This document shows, piece after piece, positions 1 through 9,301 of a stretch of 64,000 nt of DNA. The stretch is from Paenisporosarcina sp. FSL H8-0542 (GTDB lineage Bacteria; Bacillota; Bacilli; Bacillales_A; Planococcaceae), in contig NZ_CP152050.1 in the NCBI RefSeq assembly GCF_038632915.1, positions 3,193,001-3,257,000 on the forward strand, given 5' to 3'. A model generated the notes under the pieces. It ran no database searches. It saw only the letters and a program-made list of their open reading frames with translations, and was not told the origin of the DNA. Every line of letters starts with the position of its first letter. Position 1 is the first letter of the stretch. Both the position numbers and the translations under genes were made by a program.

Positions 1-285
1 ATGTGGAAACAAGTTATAGTGCTGGAAAACCATCGCTGACTTTCTTCTAAATAGATCAATCGTTCTTTTAGGGACAGATTTCGAGAAATCCGCCGTCTGG
101 TCATCGATTGTAATACTGCCTGAAGTCGGAACTTCCAATATATTTAAGCATCGAAGCAATGTCGTCTTGCCTGATCCAGAAGGGCCAATAACCACAATAA
201 CTTCGCCTTTATTAACTTGCAGGTCGATTCCTTTTAAAACTTCTAGATCGCCAAATTGTTTTTTTAATCCATTTATTGAAATCAT
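1..285 (-). CDS. tcyC: Amino acid ABC transporter ATP-binding protein (TcyC-like), 3' end cut by window
   Basis: This is the cytoplasmic ATPase subunit of a polar amino acid importer. Only the first 95 codons lie in the window; the family is usually about 245 residues. Visible are the Walker A GPSGSGKT at residues 34-41 and the Q-loop VFQHYNLFPH at 86-95; the signature motif and Walker B lie off the edge. The ATG at 285 has AAAGGAG upstream at good spacing. It follows the permease by 26 bp and the binding protein precedes both, so the three form one leftward operon. The cystine assignment rests on the binding protein and on subunit lengths, so it is an inference. Confidence 0.85.
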   Translation of the reverse strand, partial: MISINGLKKQFGDLEVLKGIDLQVNKGEVIVVIGPSGSGKTTLLRCLNILEVPTSGSITIDDQTADFSKSVPKRTIDLFRRKSAMVFQHYNLFPH

Positions 286-311
286 CTCTTACTCCTTTCT
301 TCATCCTTTTG

Positions 312-1013
312 TTATCTCGATACATAGCGATCGAAGCGATGTTCCAGTCGACCTTGGATAAGCGAAAGGAAGAAACAAATAATCCAATAAAGAATCGCTA
401 CTTCTGTATATAACAGTAAAACTTCATAATTTGTTGCCGCAATTTCCTGGGCTCTTCTGAACATTTCCGTTACGAGAATCAGAGATGCCAATGATGTATC
501 TTTTACCAAACTGATGAATGTATTCGACAGTGGTGGAATGGACACACGGGTTGCTTGTGGCAAAATCACGCGCTTCAAAGTTTGAGAGTAAGACATCCCA
601 ATCATATGTGCAGCTTCCCACTGACCTTTAGGTATAGAGAGAATGGCCGCACGAATTACTTCTGAAGCATAGGCGCCAACGTTTAAGGAAAATCCGATTA
701 CCGCTGCTGGAAATGGATCAATGACAATTCCTACAGAACCCAATCCATAAAATAAAATGAACAACTGTACCAATAATGGCGTACCGCGAATCGCAGACAC
801 GTAAAAACGGGCAATCCATTGAAACGGCTTAACGGTCGAGATTCTCCCCAATGCCGTCAGTATGGCTAACGCAAGTCCTAATATAAAGGAGATTAAAGAC
901 AATGGAAGCGTATATACAACAGCCCCCTCCAGCAAAGGCAGGAGGGATGATTGCGCGATATCTAGATAGCGCTCCATTTTTTCAGGGTCGACGAAAAAAC
1001 TATTCCAAGACAT
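312..1013 (-). CDS. tcyB: Amino acid ABC transporter permease (TcyB-like)
   Basis: Integral membrane subunit of a polar amino acid importer. The protein is about 233 residues with roughly five hydrophobic segments. It carries the EAA-type loop for ATPase contact (EAAHMIGMSYSQTLKRVILP) and the SAIRGTPLLVQLF segment typical of the HisMQ/GlnP permease family. I take the ATG at 1013 (MSWNSFF), which overlaps the end of the binding-protein gene by 14 bp. An in-frame start at 1061 would extend deep into that gene. No strong ribosome binding site precedes 1013, so translation is probably coupled to the upstream gene. The substrate is inferred to be cystine. Confidence 0.85.
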   Translation of the reverse strand: MSWNSFFVDPEKMERYLDIAQSSLLPLLEGAVVYTLPLSLISFILGLALAILTALGRISTVKPFQWIARFYVSAIRGTPLLVQLFILFYGLGSVGIVIDPFPAAVIGFSLNVGAYASEVIRAAILSIPKGQWEAAHMIGMSYSQTLKRVILPQATRVSIPPLSNTFISLVKDTSLASLILVTEMFRRAQEIAATNYEVLLLYTEVAILYWIICFFLSLIQGRLEHRFDRYVSR

Positions 1014-1821
1014 TTTCGCCGAACCATTTTTCCGAGATTTCGTCGTACGTGCCGTCTTCAATCATTTCGTTCAAGGCTTTGTTTACAGCCTCCACTAAAG
1101 TTTCATTACCTTTGCGGAACATTAATCCACTTTGAGCCACGTCGTCTGCTTCATCTACAATTTGAATTTTTGCATTCGGTTTTTGTTTTTGGAAATCCAA
1201 AACGGAAAGTTTATCATTAATCGTTGCATCTACACGTTGAGAGTTCAACAATTCAATTGCTTGGTTAAATCCATCTATGCCTACCAATTCTGCACCATAA
1301 GATTTAGCGAGTTCAGCATAGTTACTTGTTAATGACTGCGCTGATTTCAGCCCTTTAAGATCTTCAAAGCTTTTTACTTCTTTGTTATCTGCATGTGTCA
1401 CTAGTACAGCTGCTGAAGAAATATACGGCTCCGAGAAATCATATTTCGCTAGTCGTTCTTCTTTAATTCCTACTTGGTTAGCTATCATGTCAAAACGTTT
1501 AGAATCTAAACCTGCGAACATTGCATCCCACTGTGTTTCCATGAATTTCGGTTCCACGCCTAGACGTGATGCGATTTCTTCAGCAATTTCTACGTCAAAT
1601 CCAGTTAACTTACCACTTTCATCATGGTATGTGAATGGTGGGTAAGTTCCTTCAGTACCAATTAATAATTCCCCATCTTTTTTCACTTTCGCTAACAAAT
1701 CGCTTTCAGATGAACTTGTGTTCTTTTCATCTTTAGATGCGTTATCGTCCTTCGAACCGCAAGCTGATAGCATAAAGACTGCCGTAAGTAGCAGTGCTAA
1801 TAATGTAGTTAATTTCTTCAT
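1000..1821 (-). CDS. tcyA: Amino acid (probably cystine) ABC transporter substrate-binding lipoprotein (TcyA-like)
   Basis: Extracellular solute-binding protein, family 3 (SBP_bac_3), anchored to the outer face of the membrane. The N-terminus is a lipoprotein signal with lipobox LSAC, lipidated Cys at residue 21, then a Ser/Asp/Lys-rich linker. The mature part shows the family landmarks GTEGTYPPFTY, GFDVEIAEEIASRLG and WDAMFAGLDSKRFDMIANQVG. Length is 273 residues, like Bacillus TcyA. It is the first gene of the leftward transporter operon, with a strong ribosome binding site (AGGAGG) before the ATG at 1821. The ligand cannot be proven from sequence; another polar amino acid is possible. Confidence 0.85.
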   Translation of the reverse strand: MKKLTTLLALLLTAVFMLSACGSKDDNASKDEKNTSSSESDLLAKVKKDGELLIGTEGTYPPFTYHDESGKLTGFDVEIAEEIASRLGVEPKFMETQWDAMFAGLDSKRFDMIANQVGIKEERLAKYDFSEPYISSAAVLVTHADNKEVKSFEDLKGLKSAQSLTSNYAELAKSYGAELVGIDGFNQAIELLNSQRVDATINDKLSVLDFQKQKPNAKIQIVDEADDVAQSGLMFRKGNETLVEAVNKALNEMIEDGTYDEISEKWFGENVLE

Positions 1822-1867
1822 TTTTATTAATTCCTCCTAATTCATATAGACTTACTTGGTATTACTA

Positions 1868-1896
1868 ATCTTATAACATCGGATTAATTGCGTCAA
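1868..1896 (-). promoter_or_regulatory. Candidate sigma-A promoter of the tcy-like operon
   Basis: Read leftward: -35 TTGACG (1896-1891), a 17-bp spacer, and -10 TAAGAT (1873-1868), about 45 bp before the start codon at 1821. The spacing is canonical and both boxes are near consensus. I saw no T-box or S-box leader between promoter and gene. The rest of the 1822-2228 gap holds only the pepF promoter. Confidence 0.6.
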
Positions 1897-2181
1897 AACA
1901 AAAATCTCAGTGCATTAAAACGCGAATAATTAAGAATTATCTCATTAATTCTGTCTCTTACTATGATGATGGAAATGAACCATTTCTATCCTGCTTTTTT
2001 GGTATTTTTTTTGATCATATACACTTGTTATCCCCGTTTACATATTGATGAAACTTAATCTTTTAAAGACATACGGTGAACAGAGCTTAAAAAATTCAGG
2101 GTTTAGGAAATCTATTAATTCCATTTAATTTTTCAAACAATAAAACTTTATAAAAAGAGTGAATTTTTCAATAAATAAAGA

Positions 2182-2187
2182 TATAAT
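2182..2187 (+). promoter_or_regulatory. Candidate -10 box of pepF
   Basis: A perfect TATAAT lies 42 bp before the pepF start. The matching -35 region is weak, so only the -10 box is supported. Confidence 0.4.
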
Positions 2188-2228
2188 AGTTTTTAGTTCG
2201 ACATCCGTGATAAAAGGGAGAGATGAAA

Positions 2229-4049
2229 ATGGTTCAAAGTTTACCTGCACGTTCAGATGTCAAAAGAGAAGAAACGTGGAATTTACAAGATTTGTTCACT
2301 TCAGAAGAAGCTTATCAAGATGCAATTGTCGCGCTTGAAAAAGAAGTGGATGCTTTCCATCAACAATTCAAAGGTCAGATTAAAGATGCACATTCTGCTG
2401 AAGAAGCATTAAAAGGATATGAAAGCTTATATAAAATGTTCGTTCCACTTGGCACCTATGCCGGCCTTGCATACAGTACTGATCAAACAGACAGTGATGC
2501 ACAAATGCGTTCTGCTCGATTCGGTTCAGTGTCAGCGAGCTTAAGCAGTAAATTATCTTTTGTGGATAGTGAATTACTGGAGTTGCCTGTGGAAGTTTTG
2601 GAAGAAGCAATGAAAAACGCAACTGAATTCGGACATTATTTGAAGACATTGATTCGCAAAAAACCACATCAGCTTCATCCTGAAGTGGAAAAAACATTGG
2701 CTGCATACTCTTCTTCATTTGATGGTCCTTACGAGTTGTATAATACGACGAAAATGGTCGATTTATCCTTTGAAGATTTTGAAGTGAATGGTAAAAAATA
2801 TCCGTTAAGCTATGTGCTTTTTGAAGGCGATTGGGAAGCGGAGACAGATACCGATGTTCGCCGTGCTGCATTTAAAGCATTTTCAAATCAACTGAAAAAC
2901 TATCAGCATACAACAGCAAAAACGTACGATATGAATTTACAAATCGAAAAAACAACGTCTGATTTACGTGGCTATGACAATATTTTTGATTATTTGTTGT
3001 TTGGTCAGGAAGTGGATAAGTCATTGTTTGACCGTCAAATCGACTTGATTATGACTGAGCTTGCACCACATATGCGTAAGTATGCGAAATTGCTTCAAGA
3101 TGTTCACGGATTGGAAGAAATGACTTTTGCGGACTTGAAGATTCCATTGGATCCTTCATATGAACCAAAAATCACGATCGAAGAATCCAAGAAATATATG
3201 AACGATGCACTTGCGATACTGGGTGATGACTATTTGGACATGGTCAACCGTTCATTCGATGAACGCTGGATTGACTTTGCACAAAATAAAGGGAAATCTA
3301 CTGGTGCTTTCTGCTCCAGCCCGTACGGTTTCCATCCTTACATTTTAATTTCATGGTCAAGCCGTATGAATGAAGTATTCGTGTTAGCACATGAACTGGG
3401 ACATGCAGGTCATTTCTACAATGCCCATAAAAATCAAAATGTCTTTAACTCCCGACCATCCTTATACTTCATTGAAGCACCATCGACGATGAATGAAATG
3501 CTGATGGCGAACCATTTGCTGGAAAACTCGGACGATCCGAAGTTCAAGCGATGGGTCATTTCTTCTATCGTGGCACGCACTTACTACCACAACTTCGTGA
3601 CACATTTACTTGAAGCTGCTTATCAACGTAAAGTCTATGAACGCGTGGATGCAGGTAAAAACGTCAATGCGGGGATTTTGAATGAAATCAAACGAGGTGT
3701 ACTGGAAGAATTCTGGGGAGATGCAGTTGAAATCACGCCAGGAGCTGAATTGACATGGATGCGCCAACCTCATTATTATATGGGCTTGTATCCATACACT
3801 TACAGCGCTGGACTGACAATTTCTACACAAGTTTCAAAACGGATTTTAGAAGAAGGCGAACCGGCTGTAGCTCAGTGGTTGGAAGTTCTTCAAGCAGGCG
3901 GTACGAAGTCGCCAGTTGAACTTGCTCAAATGGCAGGCGTTGACATTACAACAGAACAACCGCTTCGTGACACAATTGCCTACATCGGCGAATTAATTGA
4001 TGAATTGGTGAAACTGACAAAAGAAATCGAAGCAGTACCAGCAAAATAA
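2229..4049 (+). CDS. pepF: Oligoendopeptidase F (M3 metallopeptidase)
   Basis: Cytoplasmic zinc peptidase that cleaves short peptides, belonging to the M3 (thimet oligopeptidase/PepF) family. The zinc motif HELGH is visible inside VLAHELGHAGHF at about residue 387, with the downstream glutamate helix FIEAPSTMNEMLM giving the third ligand. The full length of about 606 residues matches the family. The ATG at 2229 is preferred because the AAAGGGAG ribosome binding site sits 8 bp upstream of it but only 2 bp from the in-frame ATG at 2223. It is monocistronic and ends at a perfect hairpin. A role in peptide turnover is general family knowledge. Confidence 0.93.
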   Translation: MVQSLPARSDVKREETWNLQDLFTSEEAYQDAIVALEKEVDAFHQQFKGQIKDAHSAEEALKGYESLYKMFVPLGTYAGLAYSTDQTDSDAQMRSARFGSVSASLSSKLSFVDSELLELPVEVLEEAMKNATEFGHYLKTLIRKKPHQLHPEVEKTLAAYSSSFDGPYELYNTTKMVDLSFEDFEVNGKKYPLSYVLFEGDWEAETDTDVRRAAFKAFSNQLKNYQHTTAKTYDMNLQIEKTTSDLRGYDNIFDYLLFGQEVDKSLFDRQIDLIMTELAPHMRKYAKLLQDVHGLEEMTFADLKIPLDPSYEPKITIEESKKYMNDALAILGDDYLDMVNRSFDERWIDFAQNKGKSTGAFCSSPYGFHPYILISWSSRMNEVFVLAHELGHAGHFYNAHKNQNVFNSRPSLYFIEAPSTMNEMLMANHLLENSDDPKFKRWVISSIVARTYYHNFVTHLLEAAYQRKVYERVDAGKNVNAGILNEIKRGVLEEFWGDAVEITPGAELTWMRQPHYYMGLYPYTYSAGLTISTQVSKRILEEGEPAVAQWLEVLQAGGTKSPVELAQMAGVDITTEQPLRDTIAYIGELIDELVKLTKEIEAVPAK

Positions 4050-4060
4050 ATTGAGCATAA

Positions 4061-4099
4061 AAAACGAACCTTGGTCTATATTTGACCAAGGTTCGTTTT
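4061..4099. terminator. Bidirectional intrinsic terminator
   Basis: A perfect 16-bp stem (4061-4076 with 4084-4099), 7-nt loop, A-run on one side and T-run on the other. It separates convergent pepF and the DMT permease gene and can serve both strands. Confidence 0.85.
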
Positions 4100-4115
4100 G
4101 CTTCTGACATTTCAA

Positions 4116-5060
4116 TTATTTTCTAACGATAGCGACCTGGACACTCTTTTTCCCAAACAGCTGGAATTTTCCTAGGAACGGCTTCGCTTTAAAATATGTA
4201 AACAATAAGCAACCCGTGATAACTATCAAACTTCCCATTCCTTGTATCCAAGTCATACGTTCCCCTAGTAAAAGATAAGCAAGAATGGCGGTGAAAATCG
4301 GATTAAAATTCAGGAAAATGCCTGACGTCGTTGCACCTATTTTTTGAACAGCTATGTTCCATAACAACATACAGATTACCGTAGAGACGACCCCGGTATA
4401 AAGAACTGATTGAATGAAAGGTGTATCCATGTTGCTAATAGCAAAGTCCTTCATATTAAATGGGATTAACATCATTACGCCAAAAACCCCAGAATACAAT
4501 GTAGCTTTCAAAGGTGTTGTATATTTCATCGCCCACTTACTGATAACCGAATACACCCCCCACATACATACCGCAGCCATCATTAATAAGTCGCCTTTAT
4601 TGAAACCTATGGAAAAAAGTACTTCGACATGTCCTTTTGTAAGAACCAACAATACACCCGTGAAAGAAATAAACATAGAACCTATCTGGAATCTGTTGAT
4701 TTTCTCCTTTAAAAACACGAATGAAAACAAGGCAATGGAAAACATATTAAATGTTGAAATCAATCCTACATTTGTTGCAGACGTGAAATTCAAAGACAGG
4801 AATTGAAAAAGGTTAAATAAAACAACTCCTGTTGCCCCCATTAATACGAGTGGCAAGACGGCTTTTCGGGAAAGCACGAGACTCTTCTCTTTCCACCACA
4901 CAATTGGAATCAGGCAGATAACAGCGATTAACCATCTCAATGTCGTTAACGTTACTGGAGAAGCATGGTCCACTAATGATTTCCCTACAACAAAATTGCC
5001 ACCCCACAACAAGCTTGTAAACAACAACAATAGATAATAAATGTGTGGTATATCATCCAC
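4116..5060 (-). CDS. DMT-superfamily (EamA) permease
   Basis: Drug/metabolite transporter of the inner membrane with ten predicted hydrophobic helices in two EamA repeats. The first has LLWGGNFVVGKSL near residue 18 and LSLNFTSATNVGLISTFNMF; the second has MWGVYSVISKWAM and a final LNFNPIFTAILAYLLLGE. The length of 314 residues is typical. The start at 5060 has GAGGGGG directly upstream. An Lrp/AsnC-type regulator is divergently transcribed 174 bp away, a common arrangement for amino acid exporters, so export of an amino acid or related metabolite is a reasonable inference. The substrate is unknown. Confidence 0.8.
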   Translation of the reverse strand: MDDIPHIYYLLLLFTSLLWGGNFVVGKSLVDHASPVTLTTLRWLIAVICLIPIVWWKEKSLVLSRKAVLPLVLMGATGVVLFNLFQFLSLNFTSATNVGLISTFNMFSIALFSFVFLKEKINRFQIGSMFISFTGVLLVLTKGHVEVLFSIGFNKGDLLMMAAVCMWGVYSVISKWAMKYTTPLKATLYSGVFGVMMLIPFNMKDFAISNMDTPFIQSVLYTGVVSTVICMLLWNIAVQKIGATTSGIFLNFNPIFTAILAYLLLGERMTWIQGMGSLIVITGCLLFTYFKAKPFLGKFQLFGKKSVQVAIVRK

Positions 5061-5234
5061 CCCCTCTTCCTATTAAATTAATTTTAGCACCTTTATAGTT
5101 TTTACAATATATTATTTTGTCATATCCGTTGAATTCAAAATAAACAAAAGAATATACTATAGATACTTAATATTATTCCATTAAACACTTAACCAAGAGG
5201 CTTTTTTGGAATAAAAAAGAAAGAGGTAAAATCC

Positions 5235-5714
5235 ATGGAATCATTGATTAGTAAAGTACTCGATCCAATTGATATTCAAATTCTCGATATTCTGCAAAGA
5301 CAAGCGAATATCAGCAACGCAGAGCTCGGTCGACGTGTCAGTCTGTCCCCCCCTGCTACGCATGCGCGCATAAGAAGGCTGGAAACCGAAGGATATATCA
5401 ATAGACAAGTCGCCATTCTCGATCAGCAAAAACTCGGTTTCGACCTCTTGTGCTACATCTTTATCAGCACCGATATCCATCAGGCAGAGAAACTTGAAAT
5501 TTTGGAAAAGAATTTGGAAGCCCTCCCCGCTGTTTTGGAATGTCATTGCCTGACTGGCGAATACGATTATTTATTAAAAGTAGCGAACAGGAACCGCCAT
5601 GAACTCGAACAATTCATTCGCAAACTGAATAAACTAGGCATCTCTCGAATCCAGACCAGTCTTGCCTTACGGGAAATCAAACACTCCACCGTTTTGCCCA
5701 TCAATAATCTATAA
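5235..5714 (+). CDS. Lrp/AsnC-family transcriptional regulator
   Basis: DNA-binding regulator with an N-terminal winged helix-turn-helix (LDILQRQANISNAELGRRVSLSPP split over residues 18-41) and a C-terminal RAM/ligand-binding domain (HCLTGEYDYLLKVA, about residues 103-116). The length of 159 residues is usual for the family. GAAAGAGGT precedes the ATG at 5235. It is divergent from the DMT permease gene at 4116-5060, so it probably controls that gene and itself in response to an amino acid. The effector cannot be read from sequence. Confidence 0.88.
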   Translation: MESLISKVLDPIDIQILDILQRQANISNAELGRRVSLSPPATHARIRRLETEGYINRQVAILDQQKLGFDLLCYIFISTDIHQAEKLEILEKNLEALPAVLECHCLTGEYDYLLKVANRNRHELEQFIRKLNKLGISRIQTSLALREIKHSTVLPINNL

Positions 5715-5743
5715 ATAATTTAAATTTTCATTTCATATAAAAA

Positions 5744-5767
5744 AGCGGCAGTTAAAAATCTGCCGCT
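5744..5767 (-). terminator. Intrinsic terminator of the kinase-like gene
   Basis: 8-bp GC-rich stem (AGCGGCAG / CTGCCGCT). On the minus strand it is followed by TTTTTTATA. It lies just downstream of the leftward gene 5794-6420. Confidence 0.75.
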
Positions 5768-5793
5768 CGCTGCATAATAAATATTAATATTAT

Positions 5794-6420
5794 TTATCCG
5801 ATTTTCGATGATGACAACTGATGCGGAATCAGATGTTTTTTATAGAAGAAAGCTAATGTGTTCATAACGCCAGCCGGAATTTTTTTCGGAAAGAATCGCT
5901 TCGTATAAAATTGTAGATATACCGCTTTTAAATCATTCCATTGGGAACAATCTTTTGTTTGCCTGAAACGAGCGACATCAATTAGCTTGATGTCGTTATT
6001 TGCAGTAATAATAATATTCCTTAAGTGAATATCTGAAGGATTCAGCCCCTTCTTTAATGCCATTGATAAAGCCCGATCAATCTCATCAATATGGCCGGAA
6101 GTAATGGGAATGCCTTGATTAACACATTTAAAAAGAGTACGTCCTTCTATATAATCCATAACAATATAGTTCTGTCCGGTATCATAAATGCTCGGGAAAT
6201 ACGAAATACCATGCAGTTCTTTATAGATATCCGCCTCTTCTTTTGCAATGTATGTGAATTCCGGAAAAAAGATTTTAATGGCTTTACTGGAAGACTTAAT
6301 CCGAAAGACAAAAGCACTTCTTCCGGTACCTACGAGTGTCAATGTATTGTCATAACTGAGAAGTCGATTTTTTTTTGCGGAAATGACGACTGAATTTGCA
6401 AGTTCTTGATAAGTTTTCAA
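5794..6420 (-). CDS. Serine/threonine-kinase-like protein (YrzF type)
   Basis: A 208-residue protein with a reduced protein-kinase fold. A glycine-rich loop VGTGRSAFVF and the AIKIFF lysine segment are near the N-terminus, the hinge reads YIVMDYIEGRTL, and the catalytic loop region is GLNPSDIHLRNIII followed by KLIDVARF where DFG is expected. The HRD and DFG motifs are therefore altered, but the core Asp and Asn residues are present. The start is most likely the TTG at 6420, which has GAAAGGGGGG 7 bp upstream; an ATG at 6471 has no such site. It resembles Bacillus YrzF. The substrate is unknown. Confidence 0.7.
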   Translation of the reverse strand: MKTYQELANSVVISAKKNRLLSYDNTLTLVGTGRSAFVFRIKSSSKAIKIFFPEFTYIAKEEADIYKELHGISYFPSIYDTGQNYIVMDYIEGRTLFKCVNQGIPITSGHIDEIDRALSMALKKGLNPSDIHLRNIIITANNDIKLIDVARFRQTKDCSQWNDLKAVYLQFYTKRFFPKKIPAGVMNTLAFFYKKHLIPHQLSSSKIG

Positions 6421-6472
6421 ACTTAGACCCCCCTTTCTATTATAATCAACAAAAAGAGACGTTATAACCAAA

Positions 6473-6500
6473 AGACCTCACCAAATAATTGGTAAGGTCT
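6473..6500 (-). terminator. Intrinsic terminator of the small hydrophilic protein gene
   Basis: Stem AGACCT(c)ACCA / TGGT(a)AGGTCT with a T-run on the minus strand, 48 bp past the stop of the gene at 6548-6814. Confidence 0.65.
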
Positions 6501-6547
6501 CGCAAACAACTTAATGTTAGTTGCCATCAAAGCCGAGGAAAAATAAC

Positions 6548-6814
6548 CTAATTAAAGTTGCGCCCTTGCTTATTGGCAATGTCATACGTCAAATCATTTA
6601 AGTTCTGTTCATTTTGGTTTGCATTGGATTGATTGTTCAATTCTTTTTCACCTTGAATATCCTGCTGTTGATTATTGCGATACTGTTCCACACGATTGTC
6701 GTGCAATTTTTGATTTTGTTTTAACTCTTTTTCGTTTTCTTCTTGCTGTTTCTGCCGTTTTTCAATTTCTATAGGCTCTGGCTCAAATTCAGGAAACTTC
6801 TCTTTTTCACTCAT
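6548..6814 (-). CDS. Small, highly charged hydrophilic protein of unknown function
   Basis: An 88-residue protein made almost entirely of Glu, Lys, Gln and Asn (for example KRQKQQEENEKELKQNQ), with no membrane segment and a Gln/Asn-rich C-terminal half. It is probably largely disordered or a short coiled coil. The ATG at 6814 has AAAGGAGG upstream at good spacing, which argues for a real gene; longer in-frame starts lack a site. It has its own terminator. I do not recognise the family. Composition is like small spore-associated or stress proteins, but that is only an impression. Confidence 0.6.
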   Translation of the reverse strand: MSEKEKFPEFEPEPIEIEKRQKQQEENEKELKQNQKLHDNRVEQYRNNQQQDIQGEKELNNQSNANQNEQNLNDLTYDIANKQGRNFN

Positions 6815-6959
6815 GATAAATGCCTCCTTTAGAATCTTCATCTTATGCTTATTATTCCCTTCAATTTGGAGGTAAAACATATGGCTTGTAAAACATATTT
6901 AATGTCCTATATATATTGTCTTATAGAAACATTTTCATACAAACAACAGGAGGTTCTTC

Positions 6960-7394
6960 ATGGTATATACATATATTGACGGTATTCCCGAAGAAAAGTA
7001 TATGATTGGCATTCAACAACTTCATCAACACGTGTTCGAAGGAGCAGAACTCTCTCTAGAGGAATTGCACAACAAGCATAACTTACTTACATGCCTTGTA
7101 GTTTCCAATGATGAAGTAATCGGTTTTAAAATGGGATATGAACTCAGCCCCGATATATTTTATAGCTGGCTTGGTGGTGTACACAGTTCTTATCGCGAAC
7201 AAGGAATTGCTTCCAAACTAATGGCACTTCAACACAAGCTACTTAAGAATGCCGAATACAAAACGGTTCAAACGAAATCCAGAAATAATCGAAAAGAAAT
7301 GCTGATTCTTAACATCAAACATGGTTTTAATATCATTTCCACGTATACGAGTGCTAAAGGGAAACATAAGATTATTTTGGAGAAAGATTTATAA
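6960..7394 (+). CDS. GNAT-family N-acetyltransferase
   Basis: A 144-residue acetyl-CoA-dependent acetyltransferase. The acetyl-CoA binding loop reads HSSYREQGIASKLM (about residues 78-91), preceded by the beta-4 segment FYSWLGGVH, and a C-terminal beta strand FNIISTYTSAKGKHKIILEK completes the fold. AACAGGAGG precedes the ATG at 6960. The acceptor is unknown. A TTG-started frame at 7321-7515 overlaps its end but is only a shadow. Confidence 0.8.
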   Translation: MVYTYIDGIPEEKYMIGIQQLHQHVFEGAELSLEELHNKHNLLTCLVVSNDEVIGFKMGYELSPDIFYSWLGGVHSSYREQGIASKLMALQHKLLKNAEYKTVQTKSRNNRKEMLILNIKHGFNIISTYTSAKGKHKIILEKDL

Positions 7395-7544
7395 GAACTT
7401 CACTATCCTTATCGCCATTTTACGGATAAACAATTGTAAGAGTCGTCTCATCCTTTCGACTGAAATGTGCGTGATAATGCTTATATTACCAACGGTAGTG
7501 GTAGACTCATGGTAGACACTCAATGGACAAGGGGCTCGATTAAT

Positions 7545-8528
7545 ATGAAAGTATATGATGTAACAATAATAGGCGCAGGTCCTGCTGGATTATTTACAGC
7601 TTTCTATGGCGGTATGCGTCAAATGTCAGTCAAAATAATTGAAAGTTTACCCAATGTAGGTGGCCAATTAACCGCACTCTATCCGGAAAAATACATATAC
7701 GATATTGCTGGATTTCCTAAAGTGCGTGCAAAAGAATTAGTAGCCAATTTATCCGAGCAACTATCTATTTTCTCACCCACTATCGTCACAGATCAGTCCG
7801 TGGAAGATATGACAAGACTTGAAGATGGTACATGGCAACTGACAACTGAAAAAGAGAAGCACTTATCAAAATCAGTCATTTTCACTACTGGGAATGGCGC
7901 GTTTGAACCAAAGCGACTGGAACTCGAAGAAGCAGCCAAATACGAAGGTACGCAACTTCATTATTTTGTAGATGACATGGGCAAATTTGCAGGAAAAGAC
8001 GTTGTATTATTTGGTGGAGGGGACTCAGCTGTCGATTGGGCACTCATGCTTGAACCCATCGCGAAAACAGTCACTCTCGTACATCGACGTGATTCTTTCC
8101 GCGCGCACGAACATAGCTTGGATTTGCTTCATCAATCATCTGTCGTCATCAAAACACCATTTGTAGTGGATCATTTTGAACCAGAAGGTGATACGTTTAC
8201 GCATGTGGCAGTCCGAAAATCAGATGGTGATATTGAATTACTAAAGGCAGATTATGTCATTGTCAATTATGGATTCCGCTCACATATTGGCAACATGAAA
8301 AATTGGGGCATGGAGATGGAACGACATGCAATCAAAGTCAATTCCAGTATGGAAACGACTCTGCCGGGCGTTTACGCAGTCGGGGACAGCAACACGTATG
8401 AAGGTAAAGTTAAACTTATCGCCTGTGGATTCGGCGAAGCACCTATTGCCATTAATTCCGCGAAACACTTCGTGGATCCAGAAACAAAGAAACATATGAA
8501 GCATTCAACCGATTTATTTTCGCATTAA
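7545..8528 (+). CDS. yumC: Ferredoxin--NADP(+) reductase, thioredoxin-reductase-like (YumC type)
   Basis: FAD- and NADPH-dependent flavoprotein that reduces ferredoxin or flavodoxin. The FAD motif GAGPAGL is at residues 11-17, the NADPH motif [13 protein letters not shown] is near residue 160, and the C-terminal FAD motif VYAVGD is near 282. The redox CxxC of thioredoxin reductase is absent, as expected for YumC/FNR2. The protein is about 327 residues. The ATG at 7545 has AAGGGG 10 bp upstream; the in-frame start at 7467 would add an unrelated tail. It ends at a strong bidirectional hairpin. Confidence 0.9.
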   Translation: MKVYDVTIIGAGPAGLFTAFYGGMRQMSVKIIESLPNVGGQLTALYPEKYIYDIAGFPKVRAKELVANLSEQLSIFSPTIVTDQSVEDMTRLEDGTWQLTTEKEKHLSKSVIFTTGNGAFEPKRLELEEAAKYEGTQLHYFVDDMGKFAGKDVVLFGGGDSAVDWALMLEPIAKTVTLVHRRDSFRAHEHSLDLLHQSSVVIKTPFVVDHFEPEGDTFTHVAVRKSDGDIELLKADYVIVNYGFRSHIGNMKNWGMEMERHAIKVNSSMETTLPGVYAVGDSNTYEGKVKLIACGFGEAPIAINSAKHFVDPETKKHMKHSTDLFSH

Positions 8529-8534
8529 ACTAAA

Positions 8535-8571
8535 AAAGAGCAGTGAATTCATGAAGAATTCACTGCTCTTT
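8535..8571. terminator. Bidirectional intrinsic terminator
   Basis: Perfect 16-bp stem (8535-8550 with 8556-8571) and 5-nt loop between convergent yumC and the YczE-like membrane protein gene. Confidence 0.85.
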
Positions 8572-8586
8572 ATCTATTTATACACT

Positions 8587-9213
8587 CTATAGCAAAACAG
8601 ACTCATTACATAAACGTTCACGTAACTTCGTTACCGGTCGATAGAAGAACTGAATCATTGGACCAATCATAAGAGTCACAAAAATAGTACCCAATCCAAT
8701 TGGGCCACCGAGAATGAACGCAATCACCAACACGCCAAGCTCCATCATGGTTTTAGAGACAGCCATGCTTTTGCCAGTCAAAGTTTGAATTGCCATCATC
8801 AAAGTATCCATAGGGTTACGTGCAATTTTCGACTGCAAGTAACAGGCAATTCCTACTGCAATCACTGCAATACCGCCAACCAACATGGCAAATCGAATTG
8901 GAAGAATCGGTGCCTGATAGTTAGCAAAAACAAATAACAACCAGAAATCAATCAAAAAACCAACCGTTACTACAGGGATTACTGCAGAAATATCAATTCG
9001 CTCTCTTAATAGAAGAGCATTGATTAAAATAAGTAATATCCCTACAATAAAGACCCACGCACCGACACTTAGGCCAAAAAGATTATTTAGCCCTACGTAC
9101 ATGGCATCCCATGCTCCAGCCCCTAAATCAGCCAATATTATTAAACTAATGCCCAAAGACAGAAAGGTTAATCCAATTAAATAAAATATAGCTACAATAC
9201 TTCGATTTTTCAT
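8587..9213 (-). CDS. YczE/YyaS/YitT-family integral membrane protein
   Basis: A 208-residue membrane protein with about five hydrophobic helices. The N-terminal LGISLIILADLGAGAWDAMYVGL is followed by a second similar half containing IARNPMDTLMMAIQ, a pattern typical of YczE/YitT proteins. The ATG at 9213 has AAAGGAG upstream and is preferred to the longer in-frame start at 9291. It ends at the shared hairpin with yumC. The transport or regulatory role of this family is not established. Confidence 0.75.
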   Translation of the reverse strand: MKNRSIVAIFYLIGLTFLSLGISLIILADLGAGAWDAMYVGLNNLFGLSVGAWVFIVGILLILINALLLRERIDISAVIPVVTVGFLIDFWLLFVFANYQAPILPIRFAMLVGGIAVIAVGIACYLQSKIARNPMDTLMMAIQTLTGKSMAVSKTMMELGVLVIAFILGGPIGLGTIFVTLMIGPMIQFFYRPVTKLRERLCNESVLL

Positions 9214-9301
9214 AAAAACTCCTTTACATTCCGCAAAAATGAATGATTGAATCATCTTATCATGAAATAAACTGTATTCCCAATTTTTCAATTCACAAAA
9301 A

